From positions 1-64,000 of the forward strand of contig CANNCY010000005.1 of the NCBI GenBank assembly GCA_947503335.1: a stretch of DNA of 64,000 nucleotides. The letters are read 5' to 3'. The position numbers were made by a program, and so were the translations under genes. The notes under the pieces are model-generated. The model was not told the origin of the DNA. It was given only the letters and a program-made list of their open reading frames with translations, and made no database searches. Below, piece by piece: positions 1 to 8,064 of the stretch; position 1 is the first letter of the stretch; every line of letters begins with the position of its first letter. This DNA is from an uncultured Pseudomonadales bacterium (lineage in GTDB: Bacteria > Pseudomonadota > Gammaproteobacteria > Pseudomonadales > CANNCY01).

Positions 1-72
1 CACCCGGCACGATTCGAACGTGCGACCGCCTGGTTCGTAGCCAGGTACTCTATCCAGCTGAGCTACGGGTGC
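1..72 (-). tRNA. tRNA-Arg (ACG), 3' end cut by the window edge
   Basis: Read on the minus strand this is a tRNA: acceptor 5' strand GCACCCG, a D arm, an anticodon stem CTGG/CCAG around loop CTACGAA (anticodon ACG), and a T arm with GTTCGAATC. The acceptor 3' strand runs off the window after CGGGTG, so the last bases are missing. ACG is the arginine anticodon that reads CGN codons after A34 deamination. It lies just downstream of tRNA-Ser in the same direction, as in other genomes with the alaS-lysC-csrA-tRNA block. Confidence 0.95.
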
Positions 73-109
73 GCAATTTGTGTTGTCGCCCTAAGCGCCA
101 TCACAAAAT

Positions 110-202
<93 letters not shown>

Positions 203-271
203 AACACGGCGCGTATGATACCCACATTGTCGGAAAAATCAAAGGCTTATCGAGGGTTTCAGACCACTTTT

Positions 272-466
272 TTATTGGTCATAATCCAACTTTTCAGATT
301 TTTGCTCTTGCTGTATGCGCTGATAGATCTCTTCGCGATGCACTGCTACATCTTTGGGCGCATTTACACCAAGTCTTACCTGGTTACCTTTAACTCCTAA
401 AACAGTAACCGTTATGTCGTCACCGACCATCAAAGTTTCGCCAACGCGGCGAGTTAATATCAACAT
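272..466 (-). CDS. csrA: Carbon storage regulator CsrA/RsmA
   Basis: A 64-residue RNA-binding protein. It begins [11 protein letters not shown], the strongly conserved CsrA N-terminus whose arginine at position 44 region (VHREEIY here) contacts GGA motifs in target mRNA leaders. It acts in the cytoplasm as a homodimer that alters translation or stability of mRNAs for carbon storage, motility and biofilm genes. A good AAGGAG ribosome site lies upstream of the ATG. The neighbours lysC upstream and tRNA-Ser downstream match the usual gammaproteobacterial order. Length is typical. Confidence 0.98.
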   Translation of the reverse strand: MLILTRRVGETLMVGDDITVTVLGVKGNQVRLGVNAPKDVAVHREEIYQRIQQEQKSEKLDYDQ

Positions 467-632
467 CTCGTTTTCTCCTTAAACGATCTTCGCAAAGCAT
501 CTGCTTAGCCGAGACTGCACCGTCCGTGAGGAAGTAACAGTCATTATGGTCCATTCTTGGTGGCCATACTGCCACCAAGTAAACCGATTAGTTATGCAAG
601 CAAACAGAACACTCTCAAAGAGTTCTAAGGAT

Positions 633-649
633 GGGGGTTATTTACCCCC
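633..649 (-). terminator. Stem-loop between lysC and csrA (possible lysC terminator)
   Basis: A five base-pair GGGGG/CCCCC stem with a seven-base loop lies just beyond the lysC stop codon. A second imperfect hairpin (AGAAC...GTTCT) follows at about 606-626. There is no proper T-run on the minus strand, so this may be a weak terminator or an mRNA-stability element upstream of csrA. Confidence 0.4.
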
Positions 650-654
650 TTTTA

Positions 655-1881
655 TTATGCTGGTGCGTTACCTAGCTCAAATGCCGAGTGAATTGCGCGA
701 ACAGCCAATTCTAAATAACGCTCTTCAATCACTACCGAAATCTTAATCTCAGAAGTGGTAATGAGCTGAATATTGATATTCTCTTTTGCCAAAGCCTTAA
801 ACATTGTCGATGCAACACCCGCATGCGAGCGCATACCTACACCAACGACCGACACTTTGGCGATCTTGTCATCGGTGATCACTTCTGCGGCATTTAGCTC
901 TGCAGCGATCTGATCTACGATCGCCTTCGTCTTTACCAAATCACTGCGATTAACAGTAAACGTAAAGTCGGTAGAACCATCAGAGGCCACGTTTTGAACA
1001 ATCACGTCAACTTCGATGTTCGCCTCACTGATAGGCGCCAGAATACTTGTTGCGATACCCGGCATATCTGGTACACCGCGAATAAATACTTTGGCTTCGT
1101 CACGGTTAAAGGCAATGCCTGATACTACGGGTGCTTCCATTTCATTCTCTTCTTCTAATGATATAAGGGTACCAGGACCCGGCTCGATACTATGTAATAC
1201 ACGCAACGGTACCGCGTACTTACCAGCAAACTCTACTGCACGAATTTGAAGCACCTTAGAACCCAAACTCGCCATCTCTAGCATCTCTTCAAAGGTGATG
1301 CGCTCCATACGGCGAGCACCTTCTACAACGCGTGGGTCTGTGGTGTATACACCGTCTACATCGGTGTAGATCTGACACTCGTCAGCTTTAAGGGCTGCAG
1401 CTAATGCCACAGCGGTGGTGTCTGAACCACCTCGCCCAAGTGTTGTAATGTTGCCCTGAGCATCAACTCCTTGAAAGCCTGCTACAACCACCACTCGCCC
1501 TGCGTCTAAATCAGCTCGAATCTTACGATCATCAATCGATTCAATTCGTGCCTTGGTATGCGCTGAATCAGTTTCGATACATACCTGCCCGCCCGTATAC
1601 GAGCGCGCCTCTAATCCTATTTGCTGCAATGCCATCGATAACAAAGCAATCGTTACCTGCTCGCCCGTCGACAGCAATACATCCATTTCACGTGGCGTTG
1701 GCTGTTCAGAAATAGCATCAGCCAAGCCCACTAAACGGTTCGTTTCACCACTCATTGCCGAGACTACAACAACGATCTGGTGACCTTCTTTATGAGCAGC
1801 TGCTACCTTAGCGGCCACCCCTTGAATACGCTCGACCGAACCAACCGAGGTACCCCCATACTTTTGTACATACAGCGACAT
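655..1881 (-). CDS. lysC: Aspartate kinase
   Basis: A 408-residue monofunctional aspartokinase, phosphorylating L-aspartate in the first step of the lysine, threonine and methionine pathway. It begins with the kinase signature VQKYGGTSVGS. The amino acid kinase domain covers about residues 1-245 and has the GRGGSDTTAVALAAAL substrate loop. Two ACT domains follow at roughly 265-400, where lysine or threonine would bind for feedback control. Length fits the alpha-type enzyme of pseudomonads. It lies 22 bases after alaS on the same strand. An internal start for a beta subunit is possible but not shown by the sequence. Confidence 0.97.
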   Translation of the reverse strand: MSLYVQKYGGTSVGSVERIQGVAAKVAAAHKEGHQIVVVVSAMSGETNRLVGLADAISEQPTPREMDVLLSTGEQVTIALLSMALQQIGLEARSYTGGQVCIETDSAHTKARIESIDDRKIRADLDAGRVVVVAGFQGVDAQGNITTLGRGGSDTTAVALAAALKADECQIYTDVDGVYTTDPRVVEGARRMERITFEEMLEMASLGSKVLQIRAVEFAGKYAVPLRVLHSIEPGPGTLISLEEENEMEAPVVSGIAFNRDEAKVFIRGVPDMPGIATSILAPISEANIEVDVIVQNVASDGSTDFTFTVNRSDLVKTKAIVDQIAAELNAAEVITDDKIAKVSVVGVGMRSHAGVASTMFKALAKENINIQLITTSEIKISVVIEERYLELAVRAIHSAFELGNAPA

Positions 1882-1903
1882 TATTGTTCTCTTGTATTAC
1901 GTA

Positions 1904-4501
1904 TTAAGACAACTTACCTACGATAAGTTCATTCGCAGCAGTAAGTAGTTCTACTACCTTACCTGGCTCAGTACCCCCGCCCTGAGCCATATCTGGGCGA
2001 CCACCGCCCTTGCCACCAACAATTGGGGCAAGCTCTTTAATTAGGTCGCCCGCTTTTACTTTGCCGATGAGTGATTTAGACACACCCGCGATTAATGACA
2101 CCTTGTCGTCCCCTGGCACGGCCAAGAATACAACTGAATCGCCAAGCTTGTTCTTAAGCTGATCTTGAAGATCACGCAACGACTTAGGGTCAGCACCCGG
2201 CAGCTCAGCCACCAGCACCTTAGCGCCAGCAACTTCGACGGCATTGGCCGCTAGATCTTGCCCTGCCGATGCAGACAGCTTCGCCTTTAACGCAGCGATC
2301 TCTTTATCTGCTGCCTTGCTGTTGGCAACAAACTGTTCAAACTTGGCGAGTAACGACTCTGGGCTTGCCTTCAACTGTGCCGCTAACTGACCTACCAATG
2401 ATGCTTGATTTTGCACCCACTGCTCAGCTGCTTCACCAGTGATAGCCTCAATACGACGCACACCTGCCGCAACACCCGCCTCAGATACAATCTTGAATAG
2501 ACCGATGTCGCCGGTGCGCTCTACGTGGGTACCACCGCAAAGTTCTACCGAGAAACCGTCGCCCATGCTAAGCACACGTACTTCGTCGCCATACTTTTCG
2601 CCGAACAGCATCATCGCGCCCATCTCTTGAGCTTGCTCCATAGATGCTAGCGTGGTGTTCACTGGTGTATTTGCACGAATCTGTGCATTGACCATCTGCT
2701 CTACTTCTAACACCTGTTCAGCAGTCATCGCCTCTAGGCTTGAGAAGTCAAAACGTAGACGCTCTGCTTGAACAAGCGAGCCTTTCTGCGCGACCTGATC
2801 ACCCAACACAGCGCGTAACGCCGCATGCACCAAGTGCGTTGCAGAGTGATTTAACTTAGTAGCTTGACGCACAGAAGCATCAACGGTTGTGGCTAACTTA
2901 TCCCCAACCTTTAACTCGCCCTGAGTTACCTTGACATGATGTAGGTGTACGTCACCGCTCTTAGTAGTATCAGATACATCCGCTGCACCGCCGTCACCCT
3001 TTAGATAACCGCAGTCACCAGCCTGACCACCTGATTCGCCATAAAAGCTAGTTGAATCTAATACAACGACGGCCTTTGAACCCTCTGATACCGCCTCAAC
3101 TGATTCACCATCTACTAAGATGGCAACCACTGAACCTTCGCCATCAGTGTTGTCGTAACCGGTAAAGGCAGTCTCGCCATCTACTTTTAAGATGTCGGTG
3201 TAATCCACCTTAAAGCTTCCCGCAGCACGAGCACGCTCACGCTGCTCGTTCATTGCAGATTCGTAGCCTTCCATATCTAGGGTAAGGTCGCGCTCGCGTG
3301 CAATGTCGTTTGTTAAATCAGCAGGGAACCCGTAGGTGTCGTGCAATAAGAACACAAGATCACCTGGAATCACCGAACCTTTCAGATCAGGCAACGCTGC
3401 TTCGAACACACCCATACCCTTTTCTAGGGTACGAGCAAACTGCTCTTCTTCAAGACGTAACACCTTTTCAATGTGTGCTTGCTGGTCACGCAGCTCTGGA
3501 TAGGCATCGCCCATTTCGTCAGCTAATGCTTGAACGAGCTTATTAAAGAACAGACCTTTTTGGCCTAGCTTGTAACCGTGGCGAATAGCGCGGCGAATAA
3601 TACGACGTAGCACAAAGCCGCGACCCTCATTAGAAGGCAATACACCGTCAGAGATAATGAACGAGCACGAACGAATGTGATCAGCAATTACGCGCAGTGA
3701 AGTATTGTTTAGGTCTGTCTCACCTACCGCGTTCGATGCAGCCTTTAGCAACGACTGAAATAGATCAATCTCGTAGTTGTTATGAACGCCCTGCATCACT
3801 GCAGCGATACGCTCAAGCCCCATACCGGTGTCGATCGACGGGTTAGGCAGCGGTATCAACTCGCCACTTGCCTGACGCTCGTACTGCATAAAAACAAGGT
3901 TCCAGATCTCGATGTAGCGATCTAGGTCGTCGTCGGGGCTGCCTGGTGGGCCACCCGGTACATCTTCGCCATGGTCATAAAAGATCTCAGAACTTGGGCC
4001 ACAAGGGCCAGTGTCGCCCATCTGCCAGAAGTTGTCTTCGTCTAAGCGTGATAGACGATTAGGATCTACGCCAATTTCGTTAACCCAGATCGCTTCGGCT
4101 TCGTCATCACTGATGTGTACGGTTACCCAAAGCTTTTCTTTAGGCAGCTTTAGCTCTTCGGTCAAAAACGCCCACGCCATTTGAATCGCTTCACGCTTGA
4201 AGTAGTCACCAAAACTAAAGTTACCTAGCATCTCAAAGAAGGTGTGATGGCGAGCGGTATAACCTACGTTTTCAAGATCGTTATGCTTACCGCCAGCGCG
4301 CACGCAGCGCTGCGACGACACCGCACGGGTGTAATCACGCACTTCGGCACCTAGAAAGGTGTCTTTAAACTGGTTCATACCTGCATTGGTAAATAGCAGG
4401 GTTGGGTCGTCGTGGGGCACCAAAGAGCTACTTGCTACAATCTGGTGATTCTTCGACTGAAAATAATTTAAAAACGCAGAACGGATGTCAGCACTTTTCA
4501 T
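1904..4501 (-). CDS. alaS: Alanyl-tRNA synthetase
   Basis: An 865-residue class II synthetase that charges tRNA-Ala in the cytoplasm. The N-terminal catalytic part begins [14 protein letters not shown] and contains [13 protein letters not shown] and the [11 protein letters not shown] motif. The editing domain carries the zinc-binding signatures [12 protein letters not shown] (about residue 555) and [10 protein letters not shown] (about residue 655). The C-Ala domain ends with the glycine-rich [15 protein letters not shown] segment. Length is normal. Many relatives have recA-recX just upstream; here a Trm112-like gene lies there instead. Confidence 0.98.
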   Translation of the reverse strand: MKSADIRSAFLNYFQSKNHQIVASSSLVPHDDPTLLFTNAGMNQFKDTFLGAEVRDYTRAVSSQRCVRAGGKHNDLENVGYTARHHTFFEMLGNFSFGDYFKREAIQMAWAFLTEELKLPKEKLWVTVHISDDEAEAIWVNEIGVDPNRLSRLDEDNFWQMGDTGPCGPSSEIFYDHGEDVPGGPPGSPDDDLDRYIEIWNLVFMQYERQASGELIPLPNPSIDTGMGLERIAAVMQGVHNNYEIDLFQSLLKAASNAVGETDLNNTSLRVIADHIRSCSFIISDGVLPSNEGRGFVLRRIIRRAIRHGYKLGQKGLFFNKLVQALADEMGDAYPELRDQQAHIEKVLRLEEEQFARTLEKGMGVFEAALPDLKGSVIPGDLVFLLHDTYGFPADLTNDIARERDLTLDMEGYESAMNEQRERARAAGSFKVDYTDILKVDGETAFTGYDNTDGEGSVVAILVDGESVEAVSEGSKAVVVLDSTSFYGESGGQAGDCGYLKGDGGAADVSDTTKSGDVHLHHVKVTQGELKVGDKLATTVDASVRQATKLNHSATHLVHAALRAVLGDQVAQKGSLVQAERLRFDFSSLEAMTAEQVLEVEQMVNAQIRANTPVNTTLASMEQAQEMGAMMLFGEKYGDEVRVLSMGDGFSVELCGGTHVERTGDIGLFKIVSEAGVAAGVRRIEAITGEAAEQWVQNQASLVGQLAAQLKASPESLLAKFEQFVANSKAADKEIAALKAKLSASAGQDLAANAVEVAGAKVLVAELPGADPKSLRDLQDQLKNKLGDSVVFLAVPGDDKVSLIAGVSKSLIGKVKAGDLIKELAPIVGGKGGGRPDMAQGGGTEPGKVVELLTAANELIVGKLS

Positions 4502-4617
4502 TGATTGGCTGCCTTAACTTTAGTAATTCAGTAAGTTAGAAATATTCACTGAAAATCATACCAAAGAAAGACCGCGCCTCGGGGCGGCAATTAGTGCGAA
4601 TAATGCCACCAAAACTC

Positions 4618-4642
4618 GCCCGCAACGCCTGTGTTTGCGGGC
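4618..4642 (-). terminator. Rho-independent terminator after the Trm112-like gene
   Basis: Read on the minus strand, an 8-bp stem GCCCGCAA/TTGCGGGC is followed by GAGTTTT. It lies immediately beyond the stop codon of the Trm112-like gene and separates it from alaS. Confidence 0.7.
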
Positions 4643-4650
4643 AAAACAGT

Positions 4651-4833
4651 TTAATCGGTAACTGACTGACCTATTTCGCGAGCTTCTTCTTCTAACATCA
4701 CCGGAATACCGTCACGTACTGGGTATGCTAAACCACTAGCTTTACAGACTAACTCGTTGTTTTCTTTATCGTATTCGACAGGGGCCTTACTTACAGGGCA
4801 CACCAAAATTGCTAATAGATTTTCGTCAAGCAT
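4651..4833 (-). CDS. Trm112/YcaR-family small zinc-ribbon-like protein
   Basis: A 60-residue protein with the pattern [16 protein letters not shown]...[21 protein letters not shown], the typical YcaR/Trm112 fold. Of the usual CPxC...C zinc ligands only single cysteines remain (VCPVSK and LVCKAS), as in many bacterial members. Eukaryotic Trm112 activates methyltransferases; the role of the bacterial form is not settled. It often neighbours lpxK/kdsB, which is not so here. The start follows a GGAG-like site and lies 9 bases from the M23 peptidase gene upstream. Confidence 0.85.
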   Translation of the reverse strand: MLDENLLAILVCPVSKAPVEYDKENNELVCKASGLAYPVRDGIPVMLEEEAREIGQSVTD

Positions 4834-4842
4834 TACAATCTC

Positions 4843-5685
4843 CTACTGCTTGGTTTCTGGCTTAGGCATCTCGCCCACCAGAGGCTGCGGATCAACACGC
4901 TGATCTCGCCAATTCATTCGCCAGTCAAGATGGGGGCCGGTTGAACGCCCTGTTGAACCAATCTTACCGATCAGATCACCCTTTTCGACGACATCACCGT
5001 CACGCACATCGATGGCACTAAGGTGTAAGAAGCTAGAGTTTAACCCATAGCCATGATCAATGATAATGGTACCGCCAGAATAAAACAGATCTGATTCAGC
5101 TAGCACCACCTTACCACCGGCGGGCGCGTATACGGGGGTACCTGTTGGCTGAGCTACATCAACCCCGTAATGAGGCCGCCCCGGCTCGCCGTTATAATAG
5201 CGCTGACTACCGTAAACGCCACTGATTCGCCCTATTGCTGGCCACTCAAAATCTTCTAAGAAGTTAGTACGCTCACTAATCTGCGCCCTCGCTGCTCTAA
5301 TCTGCGCTGACTCTTTGCGAATGCGTTTTAGATCATCGTCATTAGGCGACATGATCTTCTTAGGGATACCCTCGACGCGTGAAATCTTATATTCACGAGG
5401 CGTAATATCAAATTTAAATACAGCTCCCTTACCCTTTAGCTGCATTTTAATATCAATCGACGCAGGCGCATCTCGCCCTAGCCCTAGCAATGCCACCCCT
5501 TTTGGCGTAACCAAGATATCGCGATCACCCCATTGCAATTTTGCCTTAGGATCAACCGACAGCTCGATGATGGCGCCCTGCTCCCATTTACCCGAAAGCA
5601 ATTTTGGTCGCTCTAGTTCTGCAAATGCTTGAGACACAAAGAAAGTGCTACTAGCAACAAGCACAGCTATTCGTTCTAAAATCAT
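4843..5685 (-). CDS. Secreted M23-family (LytM-type) peptidase
   Basis: A 280-residue exported protein with an N-terminal signal peptide ending near VSQAFA. A beta-rich N-terminal region is followed by a C-terminal M23 domain: the zinc site starts at RPHYGVDVAQPTGTPVYAPAGGKV and ends with LHLS and GxTGRSTGPHLDW, so the H-x(n)-D and HLH-type ligands appear intact. Such enzymes cut peptidoglycan cross-bridges in the periplasm or activate amidases. The start codon overlaps the mobA stop by four bases (ATGA), suggesting co-translation with the upstream genes. Confidence 0.9.
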   Translation of the reverse strand: MILERIAVLVASSTFFVSQAFAELERPKLLSGKWEQGAIIELSVDPKAKLQWGDRDILVTPKGVALLGLGRDAPASIDIKMQLKGKGAVFKFDITPREYKISRVEGIPKKIMSPNDDDLKRIRKESAQIRAARAQISERTNFLEDFEWPAIGRISGVYGSQRYYNGEPGRPHYGVDVAQPTGTPVYAPAGGKVVLAESDLFYSGGTIIIDHGYGLNSSFLHLSAIDVRDGDVVEKGDLIGKIGSTGRSTGPHLDWRMNWRDQRVDPQPLVGEMPKPETKQ

Positions 5686-6266
5686 TTGTTTGTTTCTCGA
5701 CGTAGTGCCGCCTCGTAATCTTGCGGCGTGTTTAAATTTGTGAAGGCATCGGCCAAATCACTGCAATCGATCACCTCGGCATTTAGTGCATCGACCAGCC
5801 CTTTCATTCTTAGTTGTTCTTTGACCAATAAATCATGGGCGAGCTCAGCAGCGCGCTTGGGGTATATCCCATACAACGGCTGCAACCGTTCATCTTTAGC
5901 AACGCTGCAGTCAGTCTTAGAGCCTACCAAGCGCGCCACTACCTCAAAAGGTACCGCAGCCATATCACAGGGTAGCACTAGAACCGACTCATGCTGTGCG
6001 CCTGCTAATCCTACTTCGATACCTGCTAACGGCCCCTGACCAGCCACCCGGTCCTCAACGACCCTAACACCAAAGTCATATAGATCAGGCTCTGGGCTAC
6101 CGGCAATGAGTATGTCCTCAGCACCTAACGATCTAACCTGTTGTATTACACGACCTAACAATGGCTGACCATCAAGAGGCAGCAACGCTTTGTGCTGCCC
6201 CATTCGACGACTCTTGCCACCAGCTAGCAATACCACTGATATATTCTGTAACAGATTAACTGTCAT
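5682..6266 (-). CDS. mobA: Molybdenum cofactor guanylyltransferase
   Basis: A nucleotidyltransferase that adds GMP to molybdopterin to make the MGD cofactor of DMSO-reductase-family enzymes. The GTP-binding signature LAGGKSRRMGQHKALLPLDG lies at the N-terminus, LPCDMA marks the metal site, and the end NLNTPQDYEAA is typical. The ATG at 6266 overlaps the end of the XRE regulator gene; a longer in-frame start at 6290 would add eight residues. A MobA fits with the TorD-type chaperone at 57 kb, implying molybdoenzymes elsewhere in the genome. Confidence 0.93.
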   Translation of the reverse strand: MTVNLLQNISVVLLAGGKSRRMGQHKALLPLDGQPLLGRVIQQVRSLGAEDILIAGSPEPDLYDFGVRVVEDRVAGQGPLAGIEVGLAGAQHESVLVLPCDMAAVPFEVVARLVGSKTDCSVAKDERLQPLYGIYPKRAAELAHDLLVKEQLRMKGLVDALNAEVIDCSDLADAFTNLNTPQDYEAALRRETNK

Positions 6267-6456
6267 ATTCGTCGTCAAAAATCTCTTCAATGGTTAATCC
6301 AAAGACCCTAGCCGCTTTAAAGGCTACTGGTAAACTAGGGTCGAACTTGCCTTTCTCAATCGCGTTAACTGTTTGGCGAGACACATCTAACGCTTGCGCC
6401 AAATCTGCTTGGGTCCAGTCGCGCTCGGCTCTAAGCACTTTTAATCGATTTTTCAT
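6256..6456 (-). CDS. XRE-family helix-turn-helix regulator
   Basis: A 66-residue single-domain DNA-binding protein: MKNRLKVLRAERDWTQADLAQALDVSRQTVNAIEKGKFDPS is a complete XRE/Cro helix-turn-helix. Family members of this size are often paired with a small membrane protein, as here, where the ATG overlaps the stop of the upstream membrane gene. Palindromes in the shared upstream region (6880-6961) are probably its own operators, making the pair autoregulated. The signal it responds to is unknown. Confidence 0.9.
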   Translation of the reverse strand: MKNRLKVLRAERDWTQADLAQALDVSRQTVNAIEKGKFDPSLPVAFKAARVFGLTIEEIFDDEYDS

Positions 6457-6869
6457 TGGTACTTCCTGTAATTAACGATTAACGCAACCATATAACTAAC
6501 ACTCATCACCACCAACACTAGCGATGGCGAGGGCATTTTCGCAAGTAGCCCAGCGGGCTCTAACAACCCCATCAACGATGCAAAGATCATGGTACAGCCT
6601 AACGAAATTGCCATCGCATTAAAATGAACTCGTCGTTGCAATTCGTCGAGGTCTGCCAGGTAGTCTTTAATTACCAGCACCATTTGCAAGCCCAAAACTA
6701 TATTTATAGCAACCGCTAACAGCGAATAGGTTTTTTGCAGCCCCCAAATCATCTCCGGCCCAAAGGCCACTAACGCTGTTGATAACAGCCATGCCAATGT
6801 CCAGACAAACAACTGCTTAGTTCGTTTCTGTAAACGCTGTTCAATACCTTGACTCTTCATATCACTCAT
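6453..6869 (-). CDS. Small integral membrane protein paired with an XRE regulator
   Basis: About 138 residues with four predicted membrane segments: TLAWLLSTALVAFG, SLLAVAINIVLGLQMVLVI, AMAISLGCTMIFASLMGLL and SLVLVVMSVSYMVALIV. It resembles the membrane partner of XRE regulators (DUF2178-like), with a charged loop DYLADLDELQRR between helices 2 and 3. The start is placed at the ATG six bases after GGAG; a longer GTG start at 6932 lies upstream of the likely ribosome site and inside the promoter. No enzymatic function is evident; it may hold or sense something for the regulator. Confidence 0.75.
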   Translation of the reverse strand: MSDMKSQGIEQRLQKRTKQLFVWTLAWLLSTALVAFGPEMIWGLQKTYSLLAVAINIVLGLQMVLVIKDYLADLDELQRRVHFNAMAISLGCTMIFASLMGLLEPAGLLAKMPSPSLVLVVMSVSYMVALIVNYRKYQ

Positions 6870-6879
6870 ACTCATCTCC

Positions 6880-6961
6880 TTTACATTATGTAAAACATAC
6901 TTTACAAAACAAAGAATACACCACCTGACCACAAAGTCAAGAACACTTTACATAAAGTAAA
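6880..6961 (-). promoter_or_regulatory. Promoter with two palindromic operators for the membrane protein/XRE pair
   Basis: Two related inverted repeats, TTTACATTATGTAAA (6880-6894, perfect) and TTTACATAAAGTAAA (6947-6961), bracket a sigma-70-like promoter. On the minus strand TTGACT is followed 16 bases later by TATTCT. The repeats sit beside the -35 and over the ribosome-site-proximal region, the arrangement expected for a repressor. The adjacent XRE protein is the obvious candidate. Confidence 0.65.
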
Positions 6962-7066
6962 TCAAATAATACACAAACCAATCATTTTGACTAAGCTAGG
7001 TATTTTTTAAGTTGTCAGGCCTCGCCATGGGCGCGAAGATAACGCCATCTGTTTTGGCGCTTGATT

Positions 7067-7534
7067 ATGCTTAATATCGTACTGTTTGAACCCGAGATTC
7101 CACCGAACACTGGCAACCTGATTCGCCTTGCGGCAAATACTGGCTGCTCGCTGCATCTGATTAAGCCCTTAGGTTTTGATCTAGACGAAAAAAAAGTTCG
7201 ACGCGCAGGCCTAGACTATCGAGACATGGCAGCGGTGACACAGCACGACAATTGGCAGGCCTATCTAAATAGCGGCATCGACACATCGCGCATCTTTGCT
7301 TTAAGCACCAAGGGCACAAAGGGCTACCATCAGGTCGACTACCGTGAGGGTGATACCCTTGTGTTTGGCCCCGAAACTAGAGGCCTAAGCCAAGAATTTA
7401 GAGAAGCGCTGCCCAGTGAGCATGTATTACGTATACCGATGAAGCCCGACAGTCGCAGCATCAACCTAAGTAATGCGGTGGCCATCGTATCGTTCGAAGC
7501 GTTGCGCCAGCTTGGCTTTAGCTACGGAGACTAA
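7067..7534 (+). CDS. trmL: tRNA (cytidine/uridine-2'-O-)-methyltransferase TrmL
   Basis: A SPOUT-class RNA methyltransferase of about 155 residues that methylates the 2'-O of position 34 in leucine tRNAs. It begins MLNIVLFEPEIPPNTGNLIRLAANTG, the defining TrmL N-terminus. The trefoil-knot SAM site is visible as LVFGPETRGLS and LRIPMKPDSRSINLSNAVAIVSFEALRQ. The ATG at 7067 is chosen over an upstream TTG. The flavodoxin gene follows after one base. Confidence 0.96.
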   Translation: MLNIVLFEPEIPPNTGNLIRLAANTGCSLHLIKPLGFDLDEKKVRRAGLDYRDMAAVTQHDNWQAYLNSGIDTSRIFALSTKGTKGYHQVDYREGDTLVFGPETRGLSQEFREALPSEHVLRIPMKPDSRSINLSNAVAIVSFEALRQLGFSYGD

Positions 7535-7535
7535 G

Positions 7536-8063
7536 ATGACTCCTACCAACATCGGCATCATCTATGGCTCGTCAACTTGCTTTACCGAAATGGCAAGCGA
7601 GGCAATCTCGCGCGAACTAGAAGACTGCCTAACCAGTGCTTCGATTACCCTTCATGATGTTGCCAACGACGGTGTTGAGAACATCACCGATTACGACCTG
7701 TGTTTACTGGGCATTCCCACTTGGGACTACGGCGAGTTACAAGAAGACTGGGACACCCACTGGGACGAGCTAATAGAAAAAGACCTAAGCGGCAAAACCT
7801 ATGCCTTGTTCGGCTTGGGTGATCAAGTGGGCTACCCCACTTGGTTTCAAGATGCTCTAGGATACCTTAACGCCGTAATACTCAATGCTGGTGGGCGCGT
7901 GATTGGCCATTGGCCAGTAGAAGGCTACGACTACGAAACATCAAAAGCCCATACCGCCGATAGCAGTCATTTTGTTGGTTTAGCATTAGATGACGAAACC
8001 CAGCCCGAACTGTCACCAGATCGCATTCATCGCTGGGTTCGACAAATCATTGGCGAGTTCTAA
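7536..8063 (+). CDS. Flavodoxin (long-chain, FldB/FldA-like)
   Basis: A 175-residue FMN-binding electron carrier. The phosphate loop GIIYGSSTCFTEMAS lies at the N-terminus, and GIPTWDYGELQEDW and FGLGDQVGYPTWFQDALGYL supply the two flavin-stacking loops. The 20-residue insertion of long-chain flavodoxins is present around PVEGYDYETSKAH. It would donate low-potential electrons in the cytoplasm, for example to biosynthetic radical-SAM enzymes. It lies between trmL and mnmC, one base from each, so the three form an operon. Confidence 0.92.
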   Translation: MTPTNIGIIYGSSTCFTEMASEAISRELEDCLTSASITLHDVANDGVENITDYDLCLLGIPTWDYGELQEDWDTHWDELIEKDLSGKTYALFGLGDQVGYPTWFQDALGYLNAVILNAGGRVIGHWPVEGYDYETSKAHTADSSHFVGLALDDETQPELSPDRIHRWVRQIIGEF

Positions 8064-8064
8064 C

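Noticed and set aside
546-746. Plus-strand 66-residue reading frame between csrA and lysC
   Set aside because: It runs into the end of lysC on the other strand, has low-quality composition and no ribosome site.
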